The position numbers were made by a program, and so were the translations under genes. From Roseovarius halotolerans (GTDB lineage: Bacteria > Pseudomonadota > Alphaproteobacteria > Rhodobacterales > Rhodobacteraceae), in contig NZ_FWFU01000001.1 in assembly GCF_900172255.1 (NCBI RefSeq), positions 744,001 through 808,000 of the forward strand: a stretch of DNA of 64,000 nucleotides, read 5' to 3'. The stretch's first letter is position 1. The number at the start of each line of letters is the position of its first letter. Positions 10,093-20,980 of the stretch are shown piece after piece. The notes under the pieces are model-generated. The model was given only the letters and a program-made list of their open reading frames with translations. It was not told the DNA's origin and searched no databases.

Positions 10093-10830
10093 ATGAACCT
10101 CAACGCTCTCTGGGCCTATGCGAACCCCAAGAAGTTCATCCAGGCGACCGACCGGGTTCTGCCCTGGATTTCGATCCTGGCGATCGTGTCGCTGGTTGTC
10201 GGGCTGGTCTGGGGGTTCTTTTTCACGCCTGAGGATTACCGTCAGGGGTCGACTGTAAAAATCATTTATATTCATGTGCCTAGCGCCCTCATGGCGATCA
10301 ATGCATGGTTGATGATGCTGGTCACGTCATTGGTCTGGATCGTGCGGCGTCATCATGTCAGCGCGCTGGCGGCGCGGGCGGCGGCGCCGGTAGGGGCGGT
10401 GATGACGGTGATCGCGCTGGCGACCGGGGCGATCTGGGGGCAGCCGATGTGGGGCACATGGTGGGCCTGGGATCCGCGCCTGACCTCGTTCCTCATCCTT
10501 TTTCTGTTTTATCTCGGATACATGGCCCTTTGGGCGGCGATCGAGGATGACGACACGGCGGCGGATCTGACCAGCATTCTTTGCCTGGTGGGGTCGGTCT
10601 TTGCGCTGCTCAGCCGCTATGCGGTGAATTTCTGGAACCAGGGATTACACCAGGGCGCCTCGCTGAGCCTCGACAAGGAAGAGAACGTGGCGGATGTCTT
10701 CTACTATCCGCTGCTGGTCTGCATCGCCGGATTTGTGTTACTTTTCATAGCCTTGGTGTTCCTGCGAACACAGACCGAAATCCGCGCGCGCCGCACGCGG
10801 GCATTGTTGGCGCGGGAGCGGATGGGATGA
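10093..10830 (+). CDS. ccmC: Heme lyase/transfer protein CcmC
   Basis: Loads heme onto the chaperone CcmE on the periplasmic side. The 245-residue protein has six membrane helices and the tryptophan-rich heme-handling motif WGQPMWGTWWAWDPRLTS, with flanking histidines (IHVP in the first third, LHQ after it). It starts 16 nt after ccmB and overlaps ccmD by 4 nt. ATG 10093 follows GGAAACGGGAATCGGA, an acceptable ribosome site. Confidence 0.95.
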   Translation: MNLNALWAYANPKKFIQATDRVLPWISILAIVSLVVGLVWGFFFTPEDYRQGSTVKIIYIHVPSALMAINAWLMMLVTSLVWIVRRHHVSALAARAAAPVGAVMTVIALATGAIWGQPMWGTWWAWDPRLTSFLILFLFYLGYMALWAAIEDDDTAADLTSILCLVGSVFALLSRYAVNFWNQGLHQGASLSLDKEENVADVFYYPLLVCIAGFVLLFIALVFLRTQTEIRARRTRALLARERMG

Positions 10831-10985
10831 TGCCGGATCTGGGGAAATATGCCGAGGCGGTGCTGTCCTCTTACGGCGTGTCGATCGCATTGCTGGTGGT
10901 GCTGGTCTGGGCCAGCCTTCGGCGCGCAAGGCGCGTCAAGAAACAGCTTGAAGACATTGAATCGAAAGCGAAAAGAGATGGCTAA
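10827..10985 (+). CDS. ccmD: Heme exporter subunit CcmD
   Basis: A 52-residue single-helix protein (MMPDLGKYAEAVLSSYGVS, then a hydrophobic stretch and the basic RRARRVKKQ), exactly the CcmD layout. CcmD stabilises the CcmC-CcmE complex. The start overlaps the ccmC stop (ATGA); a second ATG follows immediately at 10830. The end overlaps ccmG by 8 nt. Confidence 0.9.
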   Translation: MMPDLGKYAEAVLSSYGVSIALLVVLVWASLRRARRVKKQLEDIESKAKRDG

Positions 10986-11511
10986 ACTGTCGCCCCTGAT
11001 GATCCTGCCGCCGGTCATTTTCGCGGGATTGGCGGTGCTTTTCTACGTCGGCATGCTGCGCGAGAACCCCGACGAGTTGCCCTCGGCGCTTGAGGGGAAA
11101 TCCGCCCCGGCGGTTCAGGTGACGCAGCTGGGGGACAAGAAACTGTTTAATGACAGTGACTTGCGCGACGGCGAGGTGAAGCTTGTGAATTACTGGGCCA
11201 GTTGGTGCGCGCCGTGCCGGGTGGAACATCCCAATCTTGAAGAACTTGCCGCGCAGGGCGTCACGATTTACGGCGTGAATTACAAGGACAAGCCTGCCAA
11301 GGCATTGAAATTCCTGAATGATCTGGGAGACCCTTACACCGCAATCGGTGCCGATTCAGGCGGGCGCATGGCGCTTGACTGGGGTGTCTACGGCGTGCCG
11401 GAAACCTATGTCATTGACGGAAAAGGAAAAATCATTCTGCGCTTTGCCGGGCCGATCACCGATCGCGTGATGCAAAACCAGATCCTGCCTGCCATCGAAA
11501 AGGCACGCTGA
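10978..11511 (+). CDS. ccmG: Thiol:disulfide interchange protein CcmG/DsbE
   Basis: A membrane-anchored periplasmic thioredoxin that keeps apocytochrome c cysteines reduced. The 177-residue protein has an N-terminal anchor (residues 5-25) and the active site WASWCAPCRVEHP near residue 78, then GVPETYVIDGKGKI with the cis-proline region. ATG 10978 lies inside the end of ccmD. It is the last gene of the ccmABCDG run; ccmE, ccmF and ccmH are not in this window. Confidence 0.94.
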   Translation: MAKLSPLMILPPVIFAGLAVLFYVGMLRENPDELPSALEGKSAPAVQVTQLGDKKLFNDSDLRDGEVKLVNYWASWCAPCRVEHPNLEELAAQGVTIYGVNYKDKPAKALKFLNDLGDPYTAIGADSGGRMALDWGVYGVPETYVIDGKGKIILRFAGPITDRVMQNQILPAIEKAR

Positions 11512-11588
11512 GTTCTGTACGAAACGTCCGTTTTGTACGCCGGTTTTGTACTCAAATCGCCGAAGTGCCGGAGAGATCGGTACAGAAC
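11512..11588. repeat. GTTYTGTAC motif array, copy 1
   Basis: Begins one base after the ccmG stop. The 9-mer GTTYTGTAC occurs at 11512-11520, 11530-11538 and 11543-11551 on + and at 11580-11588 on -. A near-palindrome (GTACGAAACG-TC-CGTTTTGTAC) spans 11517-11538. The same 13-nt phasing between the second and third copies recurs at 59088-59109. Function unknown; could be a protein-binding array or a small mobile palindromic repeat. Confidence 0.75.
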
Positions 11589-11600
11589 TCCGAACCCATC

Positions 11601-11653
11601 CCTTCATCTGGCTGAAAATACCTCGGGGGGGCCGGGGGGCTGGCCCCCCGGCC
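11601..11653 (-). repeat. GC-palindromic intergenic repeat, copy 1
   Basis: A ~52-nt element containing ACCTCGGGG and the hairpin CCGGGGGG-CTGG-CCCCCCGG. A nearly identical copy lies inverted at 51745-51796. Elements of this look are frequent between Rhodobacteraceae genes, from memory. It may act as a bidirectional transcription stop between convergent ccmG and acnA. Confidence 0.75.
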
Positions 11654-11669
11654 TTGGCCTGCAGAAACG

Positions 11670-11693
11670 AAAAGGGCGGCCCGAAGGCCGCCC
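11670..11693 (-). terminator. Rho-independent terminator of acnA
   Basis: Read on the - strand: GGGCGGCC-TTCG-GGCCGCCC followed by TTTTCG, 26 nt after the acnA stop. Perfect 8-bp stem with a UUCG tetraloop. Confidence 0.85.
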
Positions 11694-11719
11694 CTGATAC
11701 CGATGCCGTCGTGCCGCAA

Positions 11720-14473
<2,754 letters not shown>

Positions 14474-14553
14474 CTGGCCTTCCTTTCACTCTCAAGGCAG
14501 GAATTCGCTGGCTTGCTTCTGACCTATTTGAAAAGACCGATCAAGGGGGTCGG

Positions 14554-14576
14554 GTGCAATTTGTATACTATTGCAC
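14554..14576. promoter_or_regulatory. Palindromic operator-like site upstream of acnA
   Basis: GTGCAAT-N9-ATTGCAC, perfect 7-bp arms, with a nested GTATAC core (TTGTATACTA). It lies 81 nt upstream of the acnA ATG in the acnA/DUF1223 divergent region. It looks like a dimeric regulator site; no family is assigned. Confidence 0.45.
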
Positions 14577-14690
14577 ACAGAAAATCGGTGGATTCGTGCC
14601 GTTACGTCAGCCGCGGGGCCGGTCCCCCCGGAGATCACCGGGTCTCGCAAAACCTTGATTGGTCATTTCAGGCCGGACTAGATAGGAAGG

Positions 14691-15476
14691 ATGATGAAGC
14701 GAGTTCCTATGACCCAGGCACCCAGAGCCCCGCGAAAGAGCACCAAGATGACAATGCCGAGACGCCGGGCGATCCCGATCCCGATCCTCTTGCTGGCCGC
14801 TTTCATGGCCATGGTCGCCGCACCGGGCGCGCAGGCGGGCGAGGATCGCCGGGTGGTGGTGGAGCTGTTCACCTCGCAGGGGTGTTCCTCCTGTCCGCCC
14901 GCCGATGCGCTGCTGCGCGAGCTGGCCGAGCGCGACGACGTGGTCGCATTGGCGCTGCATGTGGATTACTGGGATTACATCGGCTGGAAGGACAGTTTCG
15001 CCAGCCCCGCCTTTACCGCCCGCCAGAAGGCCTATGCCTATGCACATGGCAAGCACATGGTCTATACGCCCCAGATGGTGATCGGCGGCGAGCACGAGGT
15101 GGTCGGCACCAAGGAGATGAAGATCGCCGACCTCATTGCCACCCAGCGTGCGCAAACGCCAGAGGTGGCGCTGGCGGTGACGCGCCATGACGGGCAGCTG
15201 ACGATCTCGGCGCAGGCGCCCGAGCCGATCAAGGGGAAGCTGCTGGTCCAGGTGGTGCGCTATCTGCCGCGCGAGACGGTCGAGGTGAGAAGCGGCGAGA
15301 ATGCCGGGCGGGACCTGGATTACTCCAATATCGTGACCGACTGGCGCATCGCGGGCGAATGGGATACCGCCGCGCCGCTGGCGATGGAAATGCCCATCGA
15401 GGGCAGTTTGCCGGTGGTGGTGCTTTTGCAGCACGCGGGCCACGGCCCGATCGCGGCGGTCGCCGAACTGAAATGA
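14691..15476 (+). CDS. DUF1223 thioredoxin-like secreted/periplasmic protein
   Basis: A 261-residue protein with an N-terminal basic stretch and a hydrophobic leader ending near GAQAGE (about residue 47). The DUF1223 signature follows: VVVELFTSQGCSSCPPADALL, with a CxxC pair, and LHVDYWDYIGWKDSF. The fold is thioredoxin-like; the reaction is not established. GGAAGG precedes ATG 14691; the ATG at 14694 or a later one (14748, MTMPRRR) would give a more normal signal peptide. Divergent from acnA. Confidence 0.85.
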   Translation: MMKRVPMTQAPRAPRKSTKMTMPRRRAIPIPILLLAAFMAMVAAPGAQAGEDRRVVVELFTSQGCSSCPPADALLRELAERDDVVALALHVDYWDYIGWKDSFASPAFTARQKAYAYAHGKHMVYTPQMVIGGEHEVVGTKEMKIADLIATQRAQTPEVALAVTRHDGQLTISAQAPEPIKGKLLVQVVRYLPRETVEVRSGENAGRDLDYSNIVTDWRIAGEWDTAAPLAMEMPIEGSLPVVVLLQHAGHGPIAAVAELK

Positions 15477-15592
15477 ACCCGGCCTGCTGAGCGAAATCTT
15501 TCGGGGTTGCGGTGCCGCTGCCCCTTTTCTCGCCGGTGAGACAAGTTATATTCTGTCGTCACGACGCGAGACCAAGCAGCGCATGGAAGATC

Positions 15593-15934
15593 ATGACCGA
15601 ATTCGATCAATGGAGGGCCGGCGATGATGGCGGGGACGAGGGCGATACCTCGGTCGTCGTCAAGACGCGTGGCCGCACCAAGCGTCCGCCGCTTTACAAG
15701 GTCCTGCTGCTGAATGACGATTACACGCCGATGGAATTCGTGGTCGCGGTGCTGGAGCGGTTTTTCGGCATGAACCACGCGCAGGCCTTCGAGGTGATGC
15801 TGACGGTCCACAAGAAGGGCGTTGCGGTGGTGGGCGTGTTCAGCCACGAGATCGCCGAGACGAAGGTCGCGCAGGTGATGGATTTCGCGCGCCGCTATCA
15901 GCACCCCCTGCAATGCACCATGGAAAAAGAATAG
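15593..15934 (+). CDS. clpS: ATP-dependent Clp protease adaptor ClpS
   Basis: Delivers N-degron substrates to ClpAP. The 113-residue protein has a flexible acidic N-terminus and the conserved core [20 protein letters not shown], then the [15 protein letters not shown] helix-strand and a C-terminal block ending [11 protein letters not shown] 15593 with GGAAG upstream is preferred to the open frame from 15512. clpA is not adjacent. It lies 12 nt before the methyltransferase gene. Confidence 0.94.
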   Translation: MTEFDQWRAGDDGGDEGDTSVVVKTRGRTKRPPLYKVLLLNDDYTPMEFVVAVLERFFGMNHAQAFEVMLTVHKKGVAVVGVFSHEIAETKVAQVMDFARRYQHPLQCTMEKE

Positions 15935-15946
15935 GTAGGCACCGCC

Positions 15947-16942
15947 ATGCGCAGCCCCATACGCCTGTCGCTGGCCCTCGAGGCGGGCGATCTGGTCCTG
16001 CCCGAGGCGGCGCGGATCGCCGTGTTCGCGCCGCGCGAGGGCGATGACCTCTCGCCGCTGCCCAAGGCGTTCTGTCACGTCATCACAGGATTTCGCCCCG
16101 ATCACGACTATTTCGCGGGGCTGGGATATGCCTGCGCGGTCGCGCCCGAGGGGCGTTACGGCGCGGCGCTGGTCTGCCTGCCGCGCGCCAAGGCGCGCGC
16201 GCGGGCGCTGATCGCCGAGGCGGTGGCGGTCACGGACGGGCCGGTGATCGTGGACGGCGCCAAGACCGACGGCGTCGAATCGGTGCTCAAGGAGTGCCGC
16301 AAGCGCGCCATCGTCACCGGGCCGGTCAACAAGGCGCATGGCAAGCTGTTCAGCTTTCCCGCCGGGCCGGGATTCGAGGATTGGGCGGCGCATGGCCCCG
16401 ATACGATCGAGGGCGGTTTCGTCACCGCGCCGGGGGTCTTTTCGGCCGACGGGATCGACCCGGCCTCGCGGTTCCTGGCCGATCACCTGCCCGCGAAGCT
16501 GGGCAAGACGCTGGCGGATCTCGGCGGCGGCTGGGGCTATCTGAGCGCGCGGGCGCTGGAGGGGCGCGACGAGATCGAGGCGCTGCACCTGATCGAGGCC
16601 GATCACGCCGCGCTTGGCTGCGCGCGCCAGAACCTGCCCGATGCACGCGTCTTGCTGCATTGGGAGGACGCCACGCGCTGGCGCCCGGACACGGCGCTGG
16701 ATTGTGTCATCACCAACCCGCCCTTTCACACCGGGCGCGAGGCCGACCCGGAACTGGGCCGTGCCTTTATCCGCGCCGCCGCGGCCTGCCTGAAACCGGG
16801 TGGCCAGTTGTGGCTGGTGGCGAACCGGCATTTGCCTTACGAGGCGGAGATGGAACGCCATTTCACCCGTGTCGAGGAAGCGGCAGGGGACACGCGCTTC
16901 AAGATCCTGCACGGGCGGGGGCCATCTCGTAAAGGGCGGTGA
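15947..16942 (+). CDS. Class I SAM-dependent methyltransferase, RsmC-like
   Basis: A 331-residue protein with the two-domain layout of RsmC/RlmG-type rRNA guanine-N2 methyltransferases: a degenerate N-terminal domain and a C-terminal catalytic domain with LADLGGGWGYLSARAL (SAM motif I, near residue 190) and the catalytic NPPFHTGR (near 258). By homology it should methylate a guanine in 16S rRNA; the exact position is inference. Starts at ATG 15947 after a GGTAGG-like site, directly after clpS. Confidence 0.82.
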   Translation: MRSPIRLSLALEAGDLVLPEAARIAVFAPREGDDLSPLPKAFCHVITGFRPDHDYFAGLGYACAVAPEGRYGAALVCLPRAKARARALIAEAVAVTDGPVIVDGAKTDGVESVLKECRKRAIVTGPVNKAHGKLFSFPAGPGFEDWAAHGPDTIEGGFVTAPGVFSADGIDPASRFLADHLPAKLGKTLADLGGGWGYLSARALEGRDEIEALHLIEADHAALGCARQNLPDARVLLHWEDATRWRPDTALDCVITNPPFHTGREADPELGRAFIRAAAACLKPGGQLWLVANRHLPYEAEMERHFTRVEEAAGDTRFKILHGRGPSRKGR

Positions 16943-16988
16943 TCTGCCCTAGAGTGGCGCGCGGCGGAATCATCAGAGAGGTCTGCAC

Positions 16989-17789
16989 ATGTCTTTTTCC
17001 ATCTCCGGCAAGACCGCCATCGTGACCGGCGGTGCCAACGGCATCGGGCTGGCCATTGGCCGGCATTTTGCCGACAAGGGCGCCAATGTCATGTTCGCGG
17101 ACATGGACGAGGACCGTCTGGTCAAGGAGCTGGGCGCGAATGAAGACGCGGAGAATATCCGCTATTTCGCGGGCGACCTGCGCGAGCGGCTGACGCTGGC
17201 GAACCTGCTCTCGGCGACGATCGACGCCTTTGACCAGGTGGATATCCTGGTCAATGCCTCGCGCCAGGTGATGCCGTCGGATGCGCTCAATCCCGACGAC
17301 GACGCGATGGAGCAGCTTTTGCAGCAGAACCTGATGACGTCGCTCAGGCTGAGCCAGATGGTCGCCAAGCGCATGATCAAGCAATCCGAAGGCCAGGAAG
17401 AGGGCAGTGCGGGCACGATCGTGAACCTGTCGTCGATCGCGGCCCGGCGCACTCATCCCGATCTGATGGCCTATTCGGTGTCGACCGCCGCGCTGGACCA
17501 GATGACGCGAAGCATGGCGGTGGCGCTGGCGCCCTACCGCATCCGGGTCAATGCGCTGGCGTTCGGTTCGGTGATGAGCGCGTCGCTCAAGGATGCGCTG
17601 CGCGAGAACCGTGATTTTCGCGCCGATATCGAAGAGCACACGCCGCTGGGGCGGATCGCATCGCCCACGGAACTGGCCGAGGCGGTGCAATACCTGGCCT
17701 GTGACGGGTCGTGTTTCATGACCGGCCAGATCATGACGGTGGATGGCGGGCGCTGCCTGCTCGATCCGGTCGCGGCCCCGGCCCATTGA
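16989..17789 (+). CDS. SDR-family protein with atypical active site
   Basis: A 266-residue short-chain dehydrogenase/reductase fold. TGGANGIGLAIGRHF is the glycine-rich NAD(P) motif and the conserved serine is S149 in VNLSSIAARR. The catalytic tyrosine is Y162, but the expected YxxxK reads YSVST, so Thr166 replaces the lysine (bases 17472-17486). NNAG is also altered to VNAS. It may bind nucleotide without standard catalysis or use a changed mechanism. It lies 35 nt before hemF in the same orientation. ATG 16989 has AGAGAGG upstream. Confidence 0.85.
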   Translation: MSFSISGKTAIVTGGANGIGLAIGRHFADKGANVMFADMDEDRLVKELGANEDAENIRYFAGDLRERLTLANLLSATIDAFDQVDILVNASRQVMPSDALNPDDDAMEQLLQQNLMTSLRLSQMVAKRMIKQSEGQEEGSAGTIVNLSSIAARRTHPDLMAYSVSTAALDQMTRSMAVALAPYRIRVNALAFGSVMSASLKDALRENRDFRADIEEHTPLGRIASPTELAEAVQYLACDGSCFMTGQIMTVDGGRCLLDPVAAPAH

Positions 17790-17823
17790 CGATCACGACA
17801 CGAAGGGGGAGGCCAGAGGCGCG

Positions 17824-18714
17824 ATGAGCGGTGACATGATCGAAGAGAAGGCCCGGGCGGCCGAGTGGTTCCGCGCCCTGCGCGACGAGATCGTCGCGAC
17901 GTTCGAGGCGCTGGAGGACAGCCATGACGACGGCCCTCTGAGCGAGTCCGCGCCGGGGCGTTTCGAGGTGAGCGAGACCACCCGCACCAGCGATGACGGC
18001 TCGGATGCGGGCGGGGGCCTGATGAGCGTGATGCGCGGCGGCCGGGTGTTCGAGAAGGTCGGGGTCAATGTATCCGAGGTCTATGGCACCCTGGGCGAGG
18101 CGGCGCAAAAGGCGATGGCGGCGCGCGGCGTGCCGGGGATCGCGGAGAACCCGCGGTTCTGGGCGTCCGGGATCAGCCTCGTGGCGCATATGCAGAACCC
18201 GCATGTTCCCGCCGTGCACATGAATACGCGCATGTTCTGGACGCCGGGCGCCTGGTGGTTCGGGGGTGGGTCGGACCTGAACCCCTGTATTCAGTATGAC
18301 GAGGATACCGCGCATTTCCACGCCACACAGAAGGCGTATCTGGACCCGCATGGCGCGGATATTCATCCGCATCTCAAGGAATGGGCGGACGAGTATTTCT
18401 ATATCCCGCATCGCAAGCGGGCGCGGGGCGTCGGCGGGATCTTCATGGATGACCGCAATTCAGGCGACTGGGCGGCGGATTTCGCGCTGACGCAGGATAT
18501 CGGGCGCGCCTTTCTGCCCGCCTTCGTGCCGCTTGTGGAAAAGCGCCGGGTGCAGGACTGGAACGAGGCGGACAAGGATGTGCAGCTTGTCCATCGCGGG
18601 CTCTATGCGGAATACAACCTTGTTTATGACCGGGGCACGCGCTTTGGGCTGGCCACGGGGCATGACGCCAACGCGGTGCTGATGAGCCTGCCGCCGCTGG
18701 CGAAGTGGATCTGA
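17824..18714 (+). CDS. hemF: Oxygen-dependent coproporphyrinogen III oxidase
   Basis: Converts coproporphyrinogen III to protoporphyrinogen IX with O2 in heme synthesis. The 296-residue protein shows VHMNTRMFWTPGAWWFGGGSD spread around residues 137-157 and VGGIFMDDRNSGDW. The N-terminus MSGDMIEEKARAAEWFRALRD fits the family, so ATG 17824 is preferred to the open frame from 17743. Convergent with the acyltransferase gene, only 7 nt apart. Confidence 0.95.
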   Translation: MSGDMIEEKARAAEWFRALRDEIVATFEALEDSHDDGPLSESAPGRFEVSETTRTSDDGSDAGGGLMSVMRGGRVFEKVGVNVSEVYGTLGEAAQKAMAARGVPGIAENPRFWASGISLVAHMQNPHVPAVHMNTRMFWTPGAWWFGGGSDLNPCIQYDEDTAHFHATQKAYLDPHGADIHPHLKEWADEYFYIPHRKRARGVGGIFMDDRNSGDWAADFALTQDIGRAFLPAFVPLVEKRRVQDWNEADKDVQLVHRGLYAEYNLVYDRGTRFGLATGHDANAVLMSLPPLAKWI

Positions 18715-18721
18715 GGGTGAA

Positions 18722-19666
18722 TCAGGTCTTGTCGCGATAGGCGGCGAGCTGTTTCTCGCCGCGTTCGGCCAGCGGGCCGGTGCCGTCTTTCCAGCGGCGG
18801 TGAATCCAGAACCATTGATCCATGCGGGCGCGCACCTGCGCTTCGAGACGGTCATTGACCTCTTGCGTCATCGTGACCGGGTCGCTGACGGGCACGGGGC
18901 TTTCGACATGGATATGGAAATTGAGCCCGTCCGGGTCGCGGATGCCCCAGACCGGCACCAGCGGCGCATCGTATTTGAGCGCCAGTTCGGCGGTGGCCAG
19001 CGGCGAGAGCGCAGGTTTGCCGAAAAAGTTGAGCGGCACCCCGTCGAGCGAATTGAGATCGGTCAGGATCGCCAGAACGCCGCCCGAGCGCAGGTGCTTG
19101 ACCATCTGCATCATGCCGCGCCGTCCCTGTTCGAACATCGGCTGGCTGATGGTTCCCATGGCGCGGGTATAGCGCAGGTTGAAGAAGTCATTGGCCATCG
19201 GGCGGTAGAACACGCCCATCTCGAAGCCCTGTTCGATCATGGCCACGCGCGCGGCGTTGAAATTGCCGAAATGGCCGGTGACGAAGATCACCGGGCGTCC
19301 CTCCTGGCGCGCGGCGCGGATCACGTCGAGGCCGGGGCCTTCGACCGGGGCCTTGCGGGCGCGGGCGATGAAGGCGTCGGGCGAGTAGAGTTCGATCATG
19401 TTGCGCCCGGCATTGTCGGGCACGGCGCGGATCAGGCGGCGGACTTCGGATTCGGGGAGGTCGGGCAGGACATGGGCGAGGTTGTCGCGCACCCGCGCGT
19501 CATAGCCCGCCACCGGCGCGATGATGCGCGAGGTGACCCAGCCCATGAAGGGCACCCGCCAGCGATAGGGCAGCAGCCGCGCCATTGCGATCGGGGCATA
19601 CATGGCGAAACCGAGCGCGGTGTCGCGCAGCCGGTCGGAAAGGGGAGGGGTGCTGGTGTCGCTCAT
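18722..19666 (-). CDS. LpxL/HtrB-family lysophospholipid or lipid A acyltransferase
   Basis: A 314-residue membrane-associated acyltransferase of the lauroyl/myristoyl transferase family. VIFVTGHFGNFNAARV holds the H-x4-(D/E) catalytic site region, but here the acid is N137 (H132-FGNF-N137). GGVLAILTDLNSLDGVPLNFFGKPA is the second conserved block and a C-terminal WFWIHRRWKDG is typical. ATG 19666 opens MSDTSTPPL; in-frame ATGs at 19702 and 19726 are possible. Probable role is acyl transfer in envelope lipid synthesis; the changed acid makes activity uncertain. Confidence 0.8.
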   Translation of the reverse strand: MSDTSTPPLSDRLRDTALGFAMYAPIAMARLLPYRWRVPFMGWVTSRIIAPVAGYDARVRDNLAHVLPDLPESEVRRLIRAVPDNAGRNMIELYSPDAFIARARKAPVEGPGLDVIRAARQEGRPVIFVTGHFGNFNAARVAMIEQGFEMGVFYRPMANDFFNLRYTRAMGTISQPMFEQGRRGMMQMVKHLRSGGVLAILTDLNSLDGVPLNFFGKPALSPLATAELALKYDAPLVPVWGIRDPDGLNFHIHVESPVPVSDPVTMTQEVNDRLEAQVRARMDQWFWIHRRWKDGTGPLAERGEKQLAAYRDKT

Positions 19667-19737
19667 CGTCAAGTCGCGCCTGCTGATTTTTGAGGCAGAC
19701 ATACGCGGCGCGGGGCGTTTCCACAAGCCTTGGGCGA

Positions 19738-20859
19738 TCAGCCCGCGCGATCGGATCGCGCTGCCGTGTCGGCGGTGTCATCGGGGTCGGGGGCGGCGAT
19801 GAGGGTGATGTCGCCCGCGGCCTCGAGCCGGCGGATGGCGTTGACCACCTGGCTCATGGCGGCTTCGCCGTCGGTCAGGCTGACCTCGCCCAGCTCGCCG
19901 ATCTCCTCGCGCAGGGCGTCGGCCATGCGACGCGACATGTTGGCAAGAATGAAGTCCACCGCATCGCCCAGCCCGGCGGCGGTGGCGCCCGCCAGCGCGG
20001 TGACCAGCACGGGTTGATCCACCTCGCGGGTGATGCGGGGCACATCGAGCGGTGCGAGGCGCGCGGGGATGTGGACGAAGGTGAAGATCGCCTTGCGCAC
20101 GAGGCGCGCGAAATCGCCATCGGTTTCGTCAAGGCCGCTCAGCACCGCGTCGCGGGTGGCGGCGGCGGAGGAATTGAGGATTGCGCCGACACGTTCGACC
20201 GGCCCGGCGTCAAACGCGGTTTCGGGCACGTCATGCAGTTCCCCCGCGAGCGCGAGGCCGATGCGATCCACCGCCTCGGGCGTGACCGCGCCGGTGCGCG
20301 ACACCGCGTAGGTGATGCGCCGCGCCCGGTCGCCGGGCAGGCGGCCCAGCAGTTCGGCGGCGCGTTCGGTCGCGAGTTTCGAGAGCATCACCGCGGCCAC
20401 CTCGGTGCTTTCGCGCATGAGGATCCCCAGAAGCGCATCCGGTTTCGCGGCGCATACCTGTTCCCAGGGGTCGCCGAACTGGCGCACACCGGCCTCCTTG
20501 CGCAGGCGCGCGGCGGTCTGGGCGCTGATGCGTCCGTCAAGCGCCGAAAGCGCCCCGGCCACCCCGCGCGGAAAGGTGAGGCCCATCGCCTCGAGCTCGG
20601 AGGCGAATTCGGCCACGACATCGGCCAGCGTGGCGCGGTCCACATAGCGCATCGCGCCCATCTGGGTGGTGAGGCTGGCCTGAAGCGGATCAGGCAGGTC
20701 GCCAAGTGGCAGGTCGGCCCCTTCCTTCAGAAGGAAGCGCACGATGATCGCCGCCTTCTGGCGGCGGGTCAGGCGGGCGGCGGCGGCGCTGTGCGGCGCG
20801 TCGCGCGGCGAGGGGGACCCCACGGGCGTGAGGCGGGCAAGCTGTGTGGGCGGCATCAT
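19738..20859 (-). CDS. FliG-like flagellar motor switch protein
   Basis: A 373-residue protein whose middle and C-terminal parts match FliG. LTRRQKAAIIVRFLL opens the N-terminal domain, ILMRESTEVAAVMLSKL resembles the middle (EHPQ-type) domain, and LANMSRRMADALREEIGELG is the C-terminal torque region (FliG: NMSKRAAELLRDDL). FliG couples stator torque to the rotor. The N-terminal 25 residues are Pro/Ala-rich and weakly conserved. No other flagellar gene is in the window, so this is an isolated copy. Confidence 0.75.
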   Translation of the reverse strand: MMPPTQLARLTPVGSPSPRDAPHSAAAARLTRRQKAAIIVRFLLKEGADLPLGDLPDPLQASLTTQMGAMRYVDRATLADVVAEFASELEAMGLTFPRGVAGALSALDGRISAQTAARLRKEAGVRQFGDPWEQVCAAKPDALLGILMRESTEVAAVMLSKLATERAAELLGRLPGDRARRITYAVSRTGAVTPEAVDRIGLALAGELHDVPETAFDAGPVERVGAILNSSAAATRDAVLSGLDETDGDFARLVRKAIFTFVHIPARLAPLDVPRITREVDQPVLVTALAGATAAGLGDAVDFILANMSRRMADALREEIGELGEVSLTDGEAAMSQVVNAIRRLEAAGDITLIAAPDPDDTADTAARSDRAG

Positions 20860-20930
20860 CGCGGTCCTCGTTCAGGCCATCAGGCTGCATGATAGGACCG
20901 CAGGAGTGAAGAAATGTCTAAAATGCCAAC

Positions 20931-20950
20931 GGGGCGCCCGATGGCGCCCC
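20931..20950 (-). terminator. GC hairpin after the small secreted gene
   Basis: GGGGCGCC-ATCG-GGCGCCCC on the - strand, 31 nt beyond the stop at 20981. The downstream T-run is weak (GTTGGCATTTT), so termination may be partial. Confidence 0.5.
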
Positions 20951-20980
20951 GCGGCTTCAGGGTCTTGTCGTGCAGACGCG

